DNA of 64,000 nt from Prostheceraeus crozeri. Taxonomy: Eukaryota > Platyhelminthes > Polycladida > Euryleptidae. The notes below the pieces were generated by a model. The model made no database searches. It saw only the letters and a program-made list of their open reading frames with translations, and was not told the DNA's origin. The translations under genes and the position numbers were made by a program. Every line of letters starts with the position of its first letter. Position 1 is the first letter of the stretch. Shown here in pieces: positions 23,626 through 35,087 of the stretch. Location of the stretch: the NCBI GenBank assembly GCA_907163375.1, contig CAJQUW010001718.1:248001-312000 (forward strand), written 5' to 3'.

Positions 23626-25581
23626 CCCCATAGCCAAAATTACAGCATTGACAAATTTTAGCTTCATTGAGGCCAGGGAACAAGCTTATCCTGAACAATC
23701 TAATGTTCAGGAGTTTCTAAGTTTGAAGAGAGTTCTGGCACATCAAGAGCAGCCTTGCTATTCAGCAAAGATGTTATCATTTTTTGTCATTTTCCTGGTA
23801 TGAGAATAAAAATGGAATACCAGATGAGAATCAAGGATCAGCATAGAACTTATGAGAAATGCGCTTGAGAAACGACAATGAGTGATACTTCTATAAATAC
23901 GGCACGATTGTCTGAATTCCATGACAAATTTTCACATTTTCAAGACCTCAACTTTGATCACATTGTAGTCAAAGTCGATGTCAAGGTCGAGATCAAAACA
24001 TTGACATTAAATGCGATGTTTGACTCACAGCAAAGGCAAATAAGGATAGGGTGATCGGAATCTATAGTGACTCCATGCGTATAAGAATTCGAGGGACAAT
24101 ATTATTTATTATTAATACTGTTATATATGTCAACATGTCAGCATTGGAAAAGGAATGATGTTATCTCATTATATTCAAGCAACCGCTTAGTGTAGGAGAA
24201 GTTTCAAATGAACATGTATAGATGAAATCTGACACTTCATGTAGAATTACAGACTGTGACTTTCGTGTAAAGACTGTTCTTTATCAACGAGAGACGAGCT
24301 GGCCTTTCTCTATTTATTGCTGAATTTTTCACAAAATCATTTTTTGCAATTTTCATTAGAAAGACTTTACCTCAACCTCTACTTAAAGAGCATTATGTGC
24401 CAGATCAACTATCCACGAATATGTGCGCCGGCTAGCACAAGAGCGCAGGTTGCAGCTATTTCCTTTATAGTTAATTTCATGTCAAATATGAGGTAATTTG
24501 AATTGGCCTAAATGAATGGAAATCGCGCTGAAAAACATTTGTGATTTGGTCACTATAGCTTATTGATCGAGTAATAAGATCAAATGATTAAAACTTCCAA
24601 CATTTTGTATAAGATTTAGGGGAAATGTGAGGATAATCCTCACATGCGGCAATTGTCACTTATGCGATACTTTTCCAGAGACCTTTGAGTTCCGAAATAA
24701 AACGTGACCATTCAATGACTCTAGAGATTGCAGAAAATGATCCTTAGATAATCCCTCAGTTCATGCCTGATGCATAATTCAGGCCACTTTCTTCAGTCCT
24801 CAGATATTAATGCCACTTGGTGAAATGATCTTCACTGACAATTACTATTATTGAACAATCATTTGTCACAAATGTCGACAGAATTCCATTAATATTTTAA
24901 ATTTGACAAATTTTCTGCTATGAAGCCCCTAGTACAGCATGAGTTCCCAATTATGAAAATTTAAGTTGGTTAAATGTATTGAGAAGCTATGTTATAGTCT
25001 TGCAGTAGTGCAATTGACATGATTGTGCAATAGAACAAGAAATGTGCAAATGAGTCTGCGCATATGAAACCTGGAAGATTTTCTTTGAAGCAATAAAAAC
25101 CGAGCAATATTTGTGAGACGATTTTCTATGTGTCTGCTTTCGTATCCCTACTGAAGAATTATGAGATGCCTTCGTTAATATTCATTCTTTTTAGATAATG
25201 ATTTTGTCTACCATGCGACAGATACAGTACCACTACTCGCTATCGAGTTATCGCTTTGGCGTTCAAGGATCACTTGTGATAGGCCTGCTTTACTGAGCCC
25301 TGACACTAAATAGATGTACACTGCGGGGATGTAAGAAAGCATTCTAACTGTCGTTTGAATTTGGTATGTACTGTAAACCCAACACCCCTAGAGTAAGCTG
25401 AAAAACATTCGGAAATGTATAAAGAATCTAAGTGCCGTAAATAAAAAAAATCATCTAAAAATCTTAGATACACACCAAAAATATTTTTACAAATAATGTG
25501 ATTTGAGAGGATATCACTATCAGTCCAACTTATGACTTTTAGATGTGTATTATGATAATGCGATATGTAGTTAGAACTTCT
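23626..25581. other. No gene seen
   Basis: AT-rich sequence with no recognised element ends or coding frames. Confidence 0.45.
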
Positions 25582-25804
25582 CCATCATGCATACCTCGTG
25601 CATGCCATCATGCATACCTTGTGCATGCCATCATGCATACCTTGTGCATGCCATCATACATATCTCGTGCATGCCATCATGCATACCTTGTGCATGCCAT
25701 CATGCATACCTTGTGCATGCCATCATGCATACCTTGTGCATGCCATCATACATACCTCGTGCATGCCATCATACATACCTCGTGCATGCCATCATACATA
25801 CATC
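25582..25804 (+). repeat. 23-bp minisatellite, about 9.7 copies
   Basis: The unit is CCATCATGCATACCTTGTG followed by CATG, repeated head to tail from 25,582 at exact 23-bp steps with a few variants (CTCG for CTTG, ATAC for ATGC). The repeat is open in all three forward frames with a 23-residue period, so the encoded Cys/His-rich peptides are artefacts. The many CATG and ATGCAT palindromes could favour slippage. Confidence 0.97.
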
Positions 25805-26208
25805 AGTCATATCACACACAGACTTGTGTCAAGTACTCATGAAATGTATTTTAATTACAATTAGTAATACTTGCTTGAAAATGTATTTGATTACAATTAC
25901 TAATTACTCCGTTTTTTCAATTACATTTCTATTACTTCGCAATTACTTTAGATAATTGTCAGCATTACACACTCAATTTTCCCGCCAATTATTTTTCAAG
26001 GCGGATATGCTTAGGTCAATTACAATTGCTCTCCGAAAAAACAGACGACACATGTATAGCATTGATGTTACATTTCCACTTTAATATTCTCTACGATTAC
26101 AAATACTCATCAGAAAATATAATTGATTACAATTACTAATTACTCATCAGAAAATATAGTTGATTACAATTACTAAAACATCGTAGTGTTCGTCGTCTTT
26201 CAGCAATT

Positions 26209-27471
26209 ATGAGAAGAGGAGTTTTTCGACGATGACTTTATTGTAAAAATTGATAAATAAATAAATTTGACCGATATTTCAGACAGCACCGCTGTCCATC
26301 GTCAGGGCCTTCATGCATAAAATGACATACCGACAATCGCGACCACAGTAAACAGAATTATAGTCATGAAAAATGACACACAACACAGCAAAGCGGATGA
26401 TGAAGATCACACGCCTATTTCACACTACATAGAAATCGCGAACTACCAGTACAAATACTGACAGTGAGATAACGCCAGACACCAACCTGGTATTTCACGT
26501 CTCCGCGGCAGAGTATTCAGTGAATAGGAAAAAACCTAATTGGTGCAGTAACAATAATTAATAATTATACTGTAGGCAATACATGGTATATACACTTAAA
26601 AGAAAAAAGAAAAAAAGAGAAGGAATGGCAATTACAATTCATCATATAAAGGCGAAATAGGGAGGTCACGTCGGTTGAGACACAAATTTCTCTTCGCATG
26701 CCATGCCTCCAAAAATAGACGTTCATGATAGTTCTTTTCATGGCATACTATCTCTGCCGAGCTCCAGTCGACAGAATGGCCTTCTTCGATGGCATATTCA
26801 GCCAAAGCAGACTTGTTTGACTGAATAAGGCGCACTGCTGCTTGATGCTGTTTAAGGCGAGTTTGAAAACTATTCCCTGTTTGTCCAAATTTATGAACGA
26901 TTACAATCATTGCATGGAATCTTATACACAACTCCACAATTCAAGGCAGGGTCAACTTTGTCCTTTGGTAGTGTCAAAATGTCAAAAATTTTCTTAAGTG
27001 GCTTATGGTAGCAGTGAATGTAATGCCTTCGCAAAATTCTTGAGATAGACTCAGAGACATTCCGGACATATGGAATAGTAACCTTTCGCGCATTATTCGA
27101 AGCCAGCACGAGCATTTCGAATAATGCGCGAAAGGTTACTATTCCATATGTCCAATGCAATGATATTCACTGCTACCATAAGCCACTTAAGAAAATTTGT
27201 GACATTTTGACACTACCAAAGGACAAAGTTGACTCTGCCTTGAATTATGGTGTTCTATGTGGTGTGAAATAGGCCTGTGATCTTCATCATCCGCTTTGCT
27301 GTGTTGTGTGTCATTTTTCATGACTATAATTCTGTTCACTGTGGTCGCGATTGTCGGTATGTCACTTTATGCATGAAGGCCCTGACGATGGACTGTGGTG
27401 AAATATGGGTCAAATTTATTTATTTATGAATTTTTACAATAAAGTCATCATCGAAAAACTCCTCTTCTCAT
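26209..27471. mobile_element. Penelope-like element in palindromic (inverted dimer) form
   Basis: The outer arms, 26,209-26,434 and 27,252-27,471, are near-identical inverted copies. The inner arms, about 26,925-27,105 and 27,118-27,251, are inverted copies around a centre near 27,110. The minus half keeps a unique GIY-YIG-encoding segment that the plus half has lost. Each outer arm ends in the same tail, which includes CTGACGATGG and a GACAGC/GCTGTC hairpin before TGAAAT on the minus strand. Inverted and partial tandem copies are a known habit of PLEs. The unit sits inside the ATTACAATTAC repeat. Confidence 0.85.
26632..27160 (-). pseudogene. PLE protein C-terminus: linker and GIY-YIG endonuclease
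   Basis: The upstream frame (27,160-26,891) reads VTIPYVRNVSESISRILRRH, LTLPKDKVDP and GVVYKIPCNDC, the linker and CxxC before the endonuclease in Penelope-type proteins. The next frame (26,937-26,632) reads GQTGNSFQTRLKQHQAAVR, then SALAEYAIEEGHSVDWSSA, then CHEKNYHERLFLEAWHAK. This is the arginine-containing GIY-YIG helix and downstream glutamate block. The enzyme would nick DNA to prime reverse transcription. The two frames do not join cleanly and the reverse transcriptase is absent. Confidence 0.88.
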
Positions 27472-27512
27472 ACAATTACTAATTACAGTGATTGCAATTG
27501 CAATTACAACAC

Positions 27513-28375
27513 AAGTAGCACACATCACAATCATCTCAAAAGACCTCTAAATCAGAAATGCTCAAAATAGAATTGTCGGAGTAATGTCCAAAATTCCAAA
27601 AACCTTGTCTGAGTAGTTGATTTTTGTTAATTCCTGCTATTGTATAAGAACATGGCCTATATTCAAGTTTTTTGTTAATATTGTAAGTCTATGATTTTTC
27701 AACTTTGATTTGAACATTATTCATGCTCGCTTCTTCATTAACAATCCACATGCTGACCAGGACAATGAATCCTCAAGATCTACAGCAGTGTCTCACGATT
27801 CCCACATCAGACGTCACCTTGCCAGGGTTTAATGTATTGACAATGATTGATAATCAAGAAATTCCTCTATATTCAGGACAAATCACGTCCGTATACAGCT
27901 GCTCATTTTATGAGATTATCTGCCTCTCCTCCGAGTTCTTTGTCATTGAAATGTAATAAGCTGGTGAATACTACATACAGTCAATCGGATCCCAAGTTTA
28001 ATCTTACAGTTTCACGTACAGCTGAACCATGAATATTCTCATCAAGAATGGATTAGAGAGCTTCTATCATTCAATTAACTTCAAATGCTTAATCATTAGC
28101 ACAAATATCATGCTTTCTCCTAGTGTGAAGTGATCTGTGTTTGCTGTTGAATTTAAAGAATTTTGATCATTTCCTCCTTCGCTGCAATTGCGAATATTAA
28201 GAACATCTGCAATGCCTTTCGATCCTGTCTGTGCGTGATGTCGAATGCAGATAATATAGCGCAATCCACATCACTTTTGAGATAGCAGCGTGGCATTTAA
28301 GCCTCACAGATTGATAGACGAGTGATCGAGGGACGATTCCTGTGGCTTAAAGCAATTACAGTGCAGGTATAGACC
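27513..28375. other. No gene seen
   Basis: No recognisable coding frame, element end or RNA gene. Confidence 0.45.
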
Positions 28376-28383
28376 ATCTATGG

Positions 28384-29788
28384 CAGTGGTAGGCAACGCT
28401 TCGCCCGCCACCCATTCCCTTATCCAAAGATTTGTCTACTAGTCCGGCAGCCAGAACGAGCTTCTGTAGGGAACGAGGCCGAAAGAATGACTTTCACAGA
28501 ATGATGTTCACCCTGTGCATACTTCGAATCGGCACGTCTGCCGAGTTCTAGTGAGCTCCTCTTCTTGTCAGACAGGATCAAAGAAAAACACATGCAAATC
28601 CAATGGGACGCAGATTGCAGTTTTTGGCTAAAATGAAATTTTGTATGTCTTCTCTGATTAAGTGAAAAATACTAAGCCCAGAGTCACAATTTTTGGCATG
28701 CAATGTCTTCAGGTCATTTCCTTTCATCTTCATGCACCCCTTTCTATAAAGCTAAACACACTTAGATTTGGCGAGCCTCTTAATGTCGGCAAACACAAAC
28801 ATTTTGAGCAACTTCATCCACATTCAAACACATTCTCACATACATTGCCGATCAGAAGCATGATAATAGCACATGCACATCATAGGAAATGACCTGAAGA
28901 CATTCCATGCCAAAAATTATGACTCTGGGCTTAGTACTTTTCGTTTAATCAGAGAAAACATAGAAAATTTCATTTTATGCAAAAAAATGCAATCTGCGTC
29001 CAATTGGATTTACATGTGTTTTTCTTTGATCTTGTCTGACAAGAAGAGGAACTCACTAGAACTCGGCAGACGTGCCGATTCGCAGTAGGCGTAGGGTGCA
29101 TATCATTCCGTGAAAGTTTCACACTTTCGGCCTCGTTCCCTGCAGAAACTCGTTCTGGCTGGCGGACTATATAGACCATCTAGGACAGTGGTGGGCAACG
29201 CGTGGCCCGCCACCGATTCCCTTATCCAAAGTGGCCCACGGACATTATTTGAATTGGTGATGTGAAAATGGCCGCATCCGACTTTGACCTCTAAAAGGCT
29301 GGGAGTTGATCATCTTTAGAATTTGCAAAAGCATTAACTAATGATTTATTCAACAATATGATATCACAAAAATTCTCATTCGAATGCTCAAACCATGTTC
29401 GCAATGAATATCTTCTCATAGGAATGTAGGTGACAAAGCCATCAACTCCGTGAGTGCTCATTATCATTTCACCAACAAGGTCTTATTAGTATCATTTAAT
29501 AACACAAAATATCTTCCGCAATTAGTTTTCCCTCTTCACATTTCATTATTAATATAGATTTTAGAATGTAAAATACAGTTCCTTAAAAGTCAACAGTTTT
29601 GTTGAATACACTGCTGCTGCTGCATGCATTTAAGAATACAATTATGCCATTTGCTACCACTATGTACATGTACAGTACAGCAGTCCTTAAAATTGCGCTC
29701 AAAAGTACTCAATGAATGAATTTTGAACATACCTATTTCTTCCTTTTATGCTTGTAGCTCTCCATCCCAACTTGGTTGCCCACCACTG
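28384..29788. mobile_element. hAT-type element with a duplicated left end
   Basis: The left end CAGTGGTAGGCAACGC (28,384) and right end GGTTGCCCACCACTG (to 29,788) form the CAGTGGTGGGCAAC inverted terminus common in hAT elements. The flanks ATCTATGG (28,376-28,383) and ATCTACGG (29,789-29,796) agree at 7 of 8 bases, the size of a hAT target duplication. The first 60 bp with upstream flank occur again at 29,169-29,230, on the far side of the fold-back insertion. No transposase is seen, so it is non-autonomous. Confidence 0.75.
28442..29167. mobile_element. Fold-back element, best complete copy
   Basis: Two long inverted arms, about 28,442-28,745 and 28,880-29,167, start with GTCCGGCAGCCAGAACGAG and its counterpart and end next to TA dinucleotides. 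Landmarks inside each arm are GAGGCCGAAA, CTTTCACAGAATGATG, CCTCTTCTTGTCAGACAGGA and TGTCTTCAGGTCATTTCC. The 130-bp centre is too short to encode a transposase. It interrupts the left end of a hAT element. Confidence 0.85.
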
Positions 29789-29796
29789 ATCTACGG

Positions 29797-31407
29797 TATA
29801 GACAATGTCTACAATTCAGCCGGTAGTTGCAACATGACTGAGCATCACATCATAAACAGAATCTCAAAGCAGATCATAAATTTTATCAACATTGATGACT
29901 TCTGACATGCGCAAAACCAGGAATACCGAATGTACAGAATGAAACCTCAACCCAATTTGTCTCGAGGGACTTTTCCTATTCCCCCTTGGTTGTTTAATTA
30001 CACAGTCGGACGACATAGGCTCACAATTCTTTTTTCTCCAATGACTCCTCCTGACTTTGCATTGACCTAGTCTCAGTAGCATAATCGTTGCGTTAATTTC
30101 AATACTGCCCCCATGACTTACACGACTTGATAGTCGGGATAACAGATTTCCCTCCTACCGAAAATTTGCTCACGTTTTTGAAATACATATATGAACTTTG
30201 TGACCGTCAATGCATTACACAGTATCTCAATTTTCACAATTTCCAGAGCTGTTATTGAAACATTTCTGCATTTAGCCCAGTGGAAGTTCAAGTGAATTAC
30301 TTTTAGTCGAAATCATTGTTGCGAAATCACGAATGTATTTCTACATTAATAATAGGTTTTCACATGGTGTTTTCGGCTTATTTATGTAGCATGCACCACA
30401 ACACCAGAGTATGAAATTCATTTGATAGCGATTTATTAACACTTTAGAAGTGACATAGTCTTTGCAATTCTTTCAACTTTCAGCTGTTTTACTTATAGAC
30501 TAGCCATTTTTACGTCATTGTCAATGAAAATTGATATTCTACATATTTTAGAATAATAATACGCATGAATAAATCAGTGCATACGTGACTATCATTTGGC
30601 TATGATGCTGCAATTTCTGCGTTTGTAGCATTTTTACCCATTTTCTGTAATATGTAACATGCCCCGCATACGATAACGATTTTTATCTCCGTTTAAAGCA
30701 GTTGCAAAAAAATTCAAAAAATTATGACAACTATTTCCGGTTCCTCTAAAGACAGAAATGTGCTTAAAATGCATTTACTCAACATCGTAGCACACATACA
30801 TGTACGTGTGAATAATTAATCAGTGGAACTGTCGGAAATGATATAATTATTGGTCATTGGTTCGATTCAAATCATTCATTTCTCTGTTCTGTGGAATAAC
30901 AGATTAAGGCTGCTCTATCAGTGTCAAAACTGCATACTCTAATTATCAAGCCGTTGCGTAATAGCATCAGGCTTCAGTACAAAGAAAGTCAAAACTGGTA
31001 GGATCAGACACATTTGAATTTGTCAAATGTGGCAACAGGTCAAGTTTTCGACGCGATTTAGGACAATCTGTCATAGTGCAGGAAATCTGTCGTGATCAAT
31101 AATAATTGATCATCCGCCATACACGACTGATGCTTGTTAATTTACTTGTAAAAACTTTCGTGTGCCAGAATTTATCAAAGTGAGGAAGCAAACGTGAGAA
31201 GACAGGGCTTTTCGGATATAGACATGTGTATACTAACGAGACATAAAACTAAGAAATGATGCTTCATCTTGATAAAATCATAAAACCGAATGAATATATT
31301 CCATTTTTCAGATACTATCACTTACGTTGAAAACAACATCCTTTACCTTTTTACCAAGTATACCTTCGACTGTAGTCGTTAATTTGAATCATCAAATTAT
31401 TGTTCGA
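29797..31407. other. No gene seen
   Basis: AT-rich unique sequence; nothing recognised. Confidence 0.45.
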
Positions 31408-31686
31408 CTACCCGAGCGAGCACCTGCAGAGAACAAGGTCGAAAACTAAACTTCCGCAGAATAATGTGCACCAATGGCTACACGTACGAGTATCTGCACG
31501 TTTCTCCACTGGTCTCTTTTCTTGTCAGACAGGATCAAACAAATGAGATTTGCATGTGTTACATTTGATCATGTTCAGCAAGAAGAGGAACCGGGTGTGC
31601 ACTCGGCAGATGCACAGTTCGTAGTACTGTAAGTTTCATTTTCTGTCTCGTTCCTTGCAGAAACTCGCATTGCAGACCGGACTTTT
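31408..31686. mobile_element. Fold-back family, short copy D
   Basis: The arms 31,408-31,527 and 31,563-31,686 are inverted copies sharing CTTTTCTTGTCAGACAGGAT with the better-preserved family member at 28,442-29,167. The outer ends are diverged (CAGACCGGACT on the right). The centre is only about 35 bp, so this copy has lost the inner arm sequence. Confidence 0.7.
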
Positions 31687-31848
31687 GGTTTATGATAATC
31701 ACGTTCCAGTTCGCTGCGAGACCTGAATAACCGAACAAAGCACCTACATGCACGATGAAGTGCTGATAAAATGATAATTGTTGATAATAAACTGTGCTCA
31801 GAATTAGACCAACGATGAAATTAATGTGGAGATAGCCCCAATGATGAT

Positions 31849-32095
31849 GTGGCAAGTTCGAGAAGACTGGCATTGCTCGGACATGTGAAGAGCCGTCAGG
31901 AGAACCATCCCGTTAGGAAGTCACACTGTATGCGAGTGGAGGGAAAACTGAAGACGTCCGAGGAAAACCTCGATAGTAACAGTGACCGCCGACAAGAAGG
32001 TTATGGGAGTGGATACCTTGGCGCACCACCGAGCAGAGTGGAGAACGAGGACTGCAACTACACTGGGATACTCTAACAAGGATGAAACTGCAAGA
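31849..32095 (+). mobile_element. LINE polyprotein C-terminus (relic)
   Basis: The plus-strand translation gives LALLGHVKSRQENHPVRKS and MRVEGK. A shifted frame then gives KRPRKTSIVTVTADKKVMG and AHHRAEWRTR. This is the GHVxR...HPVRK...VEGKRxRGRPRK...DRxxWR pattern at the C-terminus of APE-type LINEs. One frame change separates the halves. An A/T-rich tail follows from about 32,100. Severely 5'-truncated. Confidence 0.75.
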
Positions 32096-32781
32096 TGAGA
32101 TCATTTCATTAAACAAATCAATTAAAAATCAGTAGATAAATAGTTTAAAGTATATATAAATATTATATATAATAAATAAAATATAGTATATATAAAGTAT
32201 TATATAGTGTTCACTGGAAACTATTCAATAATAATCAAGTCAATCAAAATAAATTTAAGACCTATTCTTCATTTGTCAACTCCAAAGGTTACAATACAAA
32301 CATGTATCTCAAGAAATCCCATTCCTCTAGCTCCATCTTTGTTGTAGCATACTGCGAGTGATAATGTTACTGGGGTGAAGTAAAATCTGACAAATTTCCT
32401 TGTCTTTTAAGTGATGATCGAAATTCGGCACTCTGACTAGATTTATTTATTAAATGTGTAGATTTTATTTTTCTGTATGTTTAGATTTGTAAAGATTGCG
32501 TGTTCCCTTTCCAGAGGCATCTGTGCATCAAAGAATGAGTCAACGGCTGTCTGGTTAAAAAATTCACCGCAGTTATGTGCAAAAAGTCTATTTGAATGAA
32601 ATTCCAACTCCGCACATGCTTCTCGTCTCTTGACGGGCCTTAACCCTTGAAAAGTGTTAAAAGATAAGATGATACAACATCCTGATGCGTAAATCTTTCC
32701 TTGCGGTCTACATTTGCTTCCACATGTCAGACCCACTTTCCTTGAGAGTTCCTTTTTTAAGAGAGGTAACATTATTCATAT
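32096..32781. other. No gene seen; TATA-rich stretch
   Basis: A TATATAAATATTATATAATAA-like low-complexity run lies at about 32,145-32,210 and may be the LINE's tail. The rest is unremarkable. Confidence 0.45.
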
Positions 32782-33292
32782 CAGAGGCGTACCGAAGGTG
32801 GGGTCGGTTGTGCGGCCGCCTTCCCCCAAACTGTTTAAGATAAATTCAGAAACAAGCTTAAATGAGCATTACCGCTTGACTCGAGTATTAAGGGTCAGAA
32901 TTTTACAATTGTAATGGATCCTGCTTCTGTATCAATGCTTGCCAATATCTCGTCCTGGCTAGTTATCAATGTTCAATTAGTAAATGAACACAGTTTGTAT
33001 CAAAGTGAAAATGTTTTGGTCATAATTCATAGCAATTTATTAACTAGAAATTGAAGTATTGGTCGAAAATCAGGAATGAGGTGATAAGACGAAGCCCAAG
33101 CGCCGACTACATTCTGCAAACTTGTTAATAACAAGAGATAGATCAATTGAGAATTGGTCTACATATGTGATACAAGATAAATAATACATAAAATATATAT
33201 AACAATAATATAGTAATATATAAAATATGCATATAAGACAAGTAAATGGTTCACATCCGCCCCCCCCAAAATAAATCCTGTGTACGCCCCTG
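32782..33292. mobile_element. Non-autonomous hAT element with perfect 8-bp target duplication
   Basis: The left end CAGAGGCGTACCGAAGG and right end, in reverse complement CAGGGGCGTACACAGGATT, are flanked by identical ATTCATAT (32,774-32,781 and 33,293-33,300). The length is 511 bp, with no coding capacity. A G-rich run lies just inside the right terminus. The intact target duplication suggests a moderately recent insertion. Confidence 0.92.
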
Positions 33293-33589
33293 ATTCATAT
33301 TATATCGTAAACTGTGTGCAGTAGGCATATGAGTCCCTGCTGCGAAAGCTTGCGAGTCTATGAGGCCATTTACAATGCTGCACTAGCCTAAATCAATAAT
33401 TATATATCTGATCCAGACTCAGACTAGGTTAAAAAAATGATCGAATTCGCAGCATTGAATTATTGCAGAATGATTATTATAGTATTGAAGAAAGAGGTTA
33501 ACAAGGCTCTGAGTGTCTCGGGATGTATCAGTGATTGAACTCACCGTCCGACTAATACTCATTATGGAAGCTTTTTTGCATCAAAAGAT

Positions 33590-34161
33590 GCAGAAAAGGA
33601 AATTATACTGAATGTCATCAAGAAAATTTGAACTAGCCTATCTATGAAATAGAACCCAGAACCTTGGTAGAGGATGGACATTGGGACATCCTAACACAGA
33701 GTCTAAGCAAAAATATCATGGATTACAAAAGGATAAAAAAATCTATAAAGATAAAGAAAGGAAAATTGTTTTATCATTTTGTAATACATGATATTTTTGC
33801 TTAAACTCTGTGTTAGCATGTCCCAATGTCCATGCTCTACTGAGGTTCTAGATTGTATTTCATATAGATACATGTAGGTTAGTTTAAATTTTCATAATGC
33901 ATGATTTTGTAAGGCTTTCTATGTCCACAGGTTAATAAGTTCCACGAAGCAGGTAATTATTTTCCCGATTGGAGATTATTAACCTGGTGCAGACTTCTAT
34001 GGAAAAAGTCATGCATTATAACAGATAATGCATAGATTTCTTCAGTCATTATTTGTCATAATAACCTAAAGCCTTCGGCTCTCGGCAATTATAGCAAATA
34101 ATGACCTCAAATCTATGCATTATCTATTACTTAATAACATTCAGTATAATTTCCTTTTCTG
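33590..34161. repeat. Fold-back structure interrupted by twin hairpins
   Basis: The left arm 33,590-33,731 is matched in reverse by 33,777-33,893 and then 34,131-34,161. The right arm is therefore cut by a 237-bp insertion (33,894-34,130). The outer arm boundary contains AAAGGAAATTATACTGAATG and its complement. Just beyond the right arm, TTGATAAAGGCTAAGCC and AAAATATTGGG (34,169-34,195) resemble a decayed PLE tail, so the fold-back may be another inverted PLE terminus. No coding sequence. Confidence 0.65.
33894..34130. mobile_element. Two adjacent hairpin units bounded by ATAATGCAT
   Basis: Unit one runs from ATAATGCATGA (33,894) to TCATGCATTAT (34,018). Unit two runs from GATAATGCATAGATTT (about 34,023) to AAATCTATGCATTATC (about 34,125). 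Each folds on itself, with inner pairs such as CAGGTTAATAA/TTATTAACCTG in unit one and CATTATTTG/CAAATAATG in unit two. They sit exactly inside an otherwise continuous inverted-repeat arm, so they were inserted, perhaps as a dimer of one small MITE. Confidence 0.6.
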
Positions 34162-34219
34162 CTTCCCTTGATAAAGGCTAAGCCAAAATATTGGGAATAA
34201 AATTACTACACGGTCGCAG

Positions 34220-35087
34220 AAAATTGCTTTATTGCTCCTTACAAAATGAATGAATCCCGACCGATGGCAACAAAAAATCAAATTCAAATTGCAGTGGACA
34301 TCTAGAGTAGAGCTGGTGCACGAAGAGACTGCTCAAATACGGTACTTGTGCATTAGCTATGGTATGAGCAGTTAATCTGCTAATTCTGAGATGTGCAATG
34401 TTAGAAGGAACCGTTGGAATAAAGGCTTGATATCTCAGTCAAAACGTTGATTAAAGCGAGCAGACGTTTCAATAAATATAAATTTAGTGTCAGCTTATTA
34501 GGTCAGCTAGAAGAAATACTGGAATTCTGTAAGGAACATGGGGTGCATGTTTTTCATTGCATCATTTTAAAGAAATATAATTTTCACTCTCAATGCGGAT
34601 GTCGAATTGAGAAATATCTCAAATCTCAAGAAGCGAATTTACTTGTTCGCTATTATCTGCTGATAATTCGCGATACTTTTGTCGATATTGTTGTTTACAT
34701 CTAATTATCCACTCCAAAATGAAATTCATCGAAAAATTAATATTTTCGAAAAACGATCTTTTGTCGAGGAATGAAGCAAAATATATTCAGAAATAATTGT
34801 GATTCTGTCGGTATATAAAAGGCTTTGATTCCGCTCTATTGAGCCGGCGCATCTAAGAACTGTTAGGTTGACAAATTTGAGAACTTTTCTACTATCCTCG
34901 TTACTTTGCATCGATAAATCGCATTTGCTAAACCCTAAAGACACCGAATATATCTACACACAAGAGGATTCCTCATTTCAAATATATATGCGTCATAAAA
35001 CTGATTGTCCATTGTATATCAACCTTGCTATTGCTATTCATCATGGTTACACGTAGGCAATTCAGAATTTGAACCGATTTATCAGTT
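34220..35087. other. No gene seen
   Basis: Frames at 34,447-34,704 and nearby are short and motif-free. Confidence 0.4.

Larger units (their letters stand above)
25818..27512. mobile_element. ATTACAATTAC-rich repeat, possibly hAT-like, hosting a PLE
   Basis: Both flanks of the palindromic PLE carry the same low-complexity motif ATTACAATTACTAATTAC. At 26,104-26,177 a 37-bp unit is tandemly doubled. Outermost on the left is ACTTGTGTCAAG, and on the right AACACAAGT, which may be short terminal inverted repeats. No transposase is visible and no clean target duplication was found, so the superfamily is a guess from similar TA-rich hAT elements. Confidence 0.45.

Noticed and set aside
25582-25804. 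CRISPR-like array
   Set aside because: There are no spacers; the units are directly abutting tandem repeats in eukaryotic DNA.
25543-25955. Three overlapping Cys/His-rich frames
   Set aside because: All arise from the 23-bp minisatellite, whose length makes every forward frame open.
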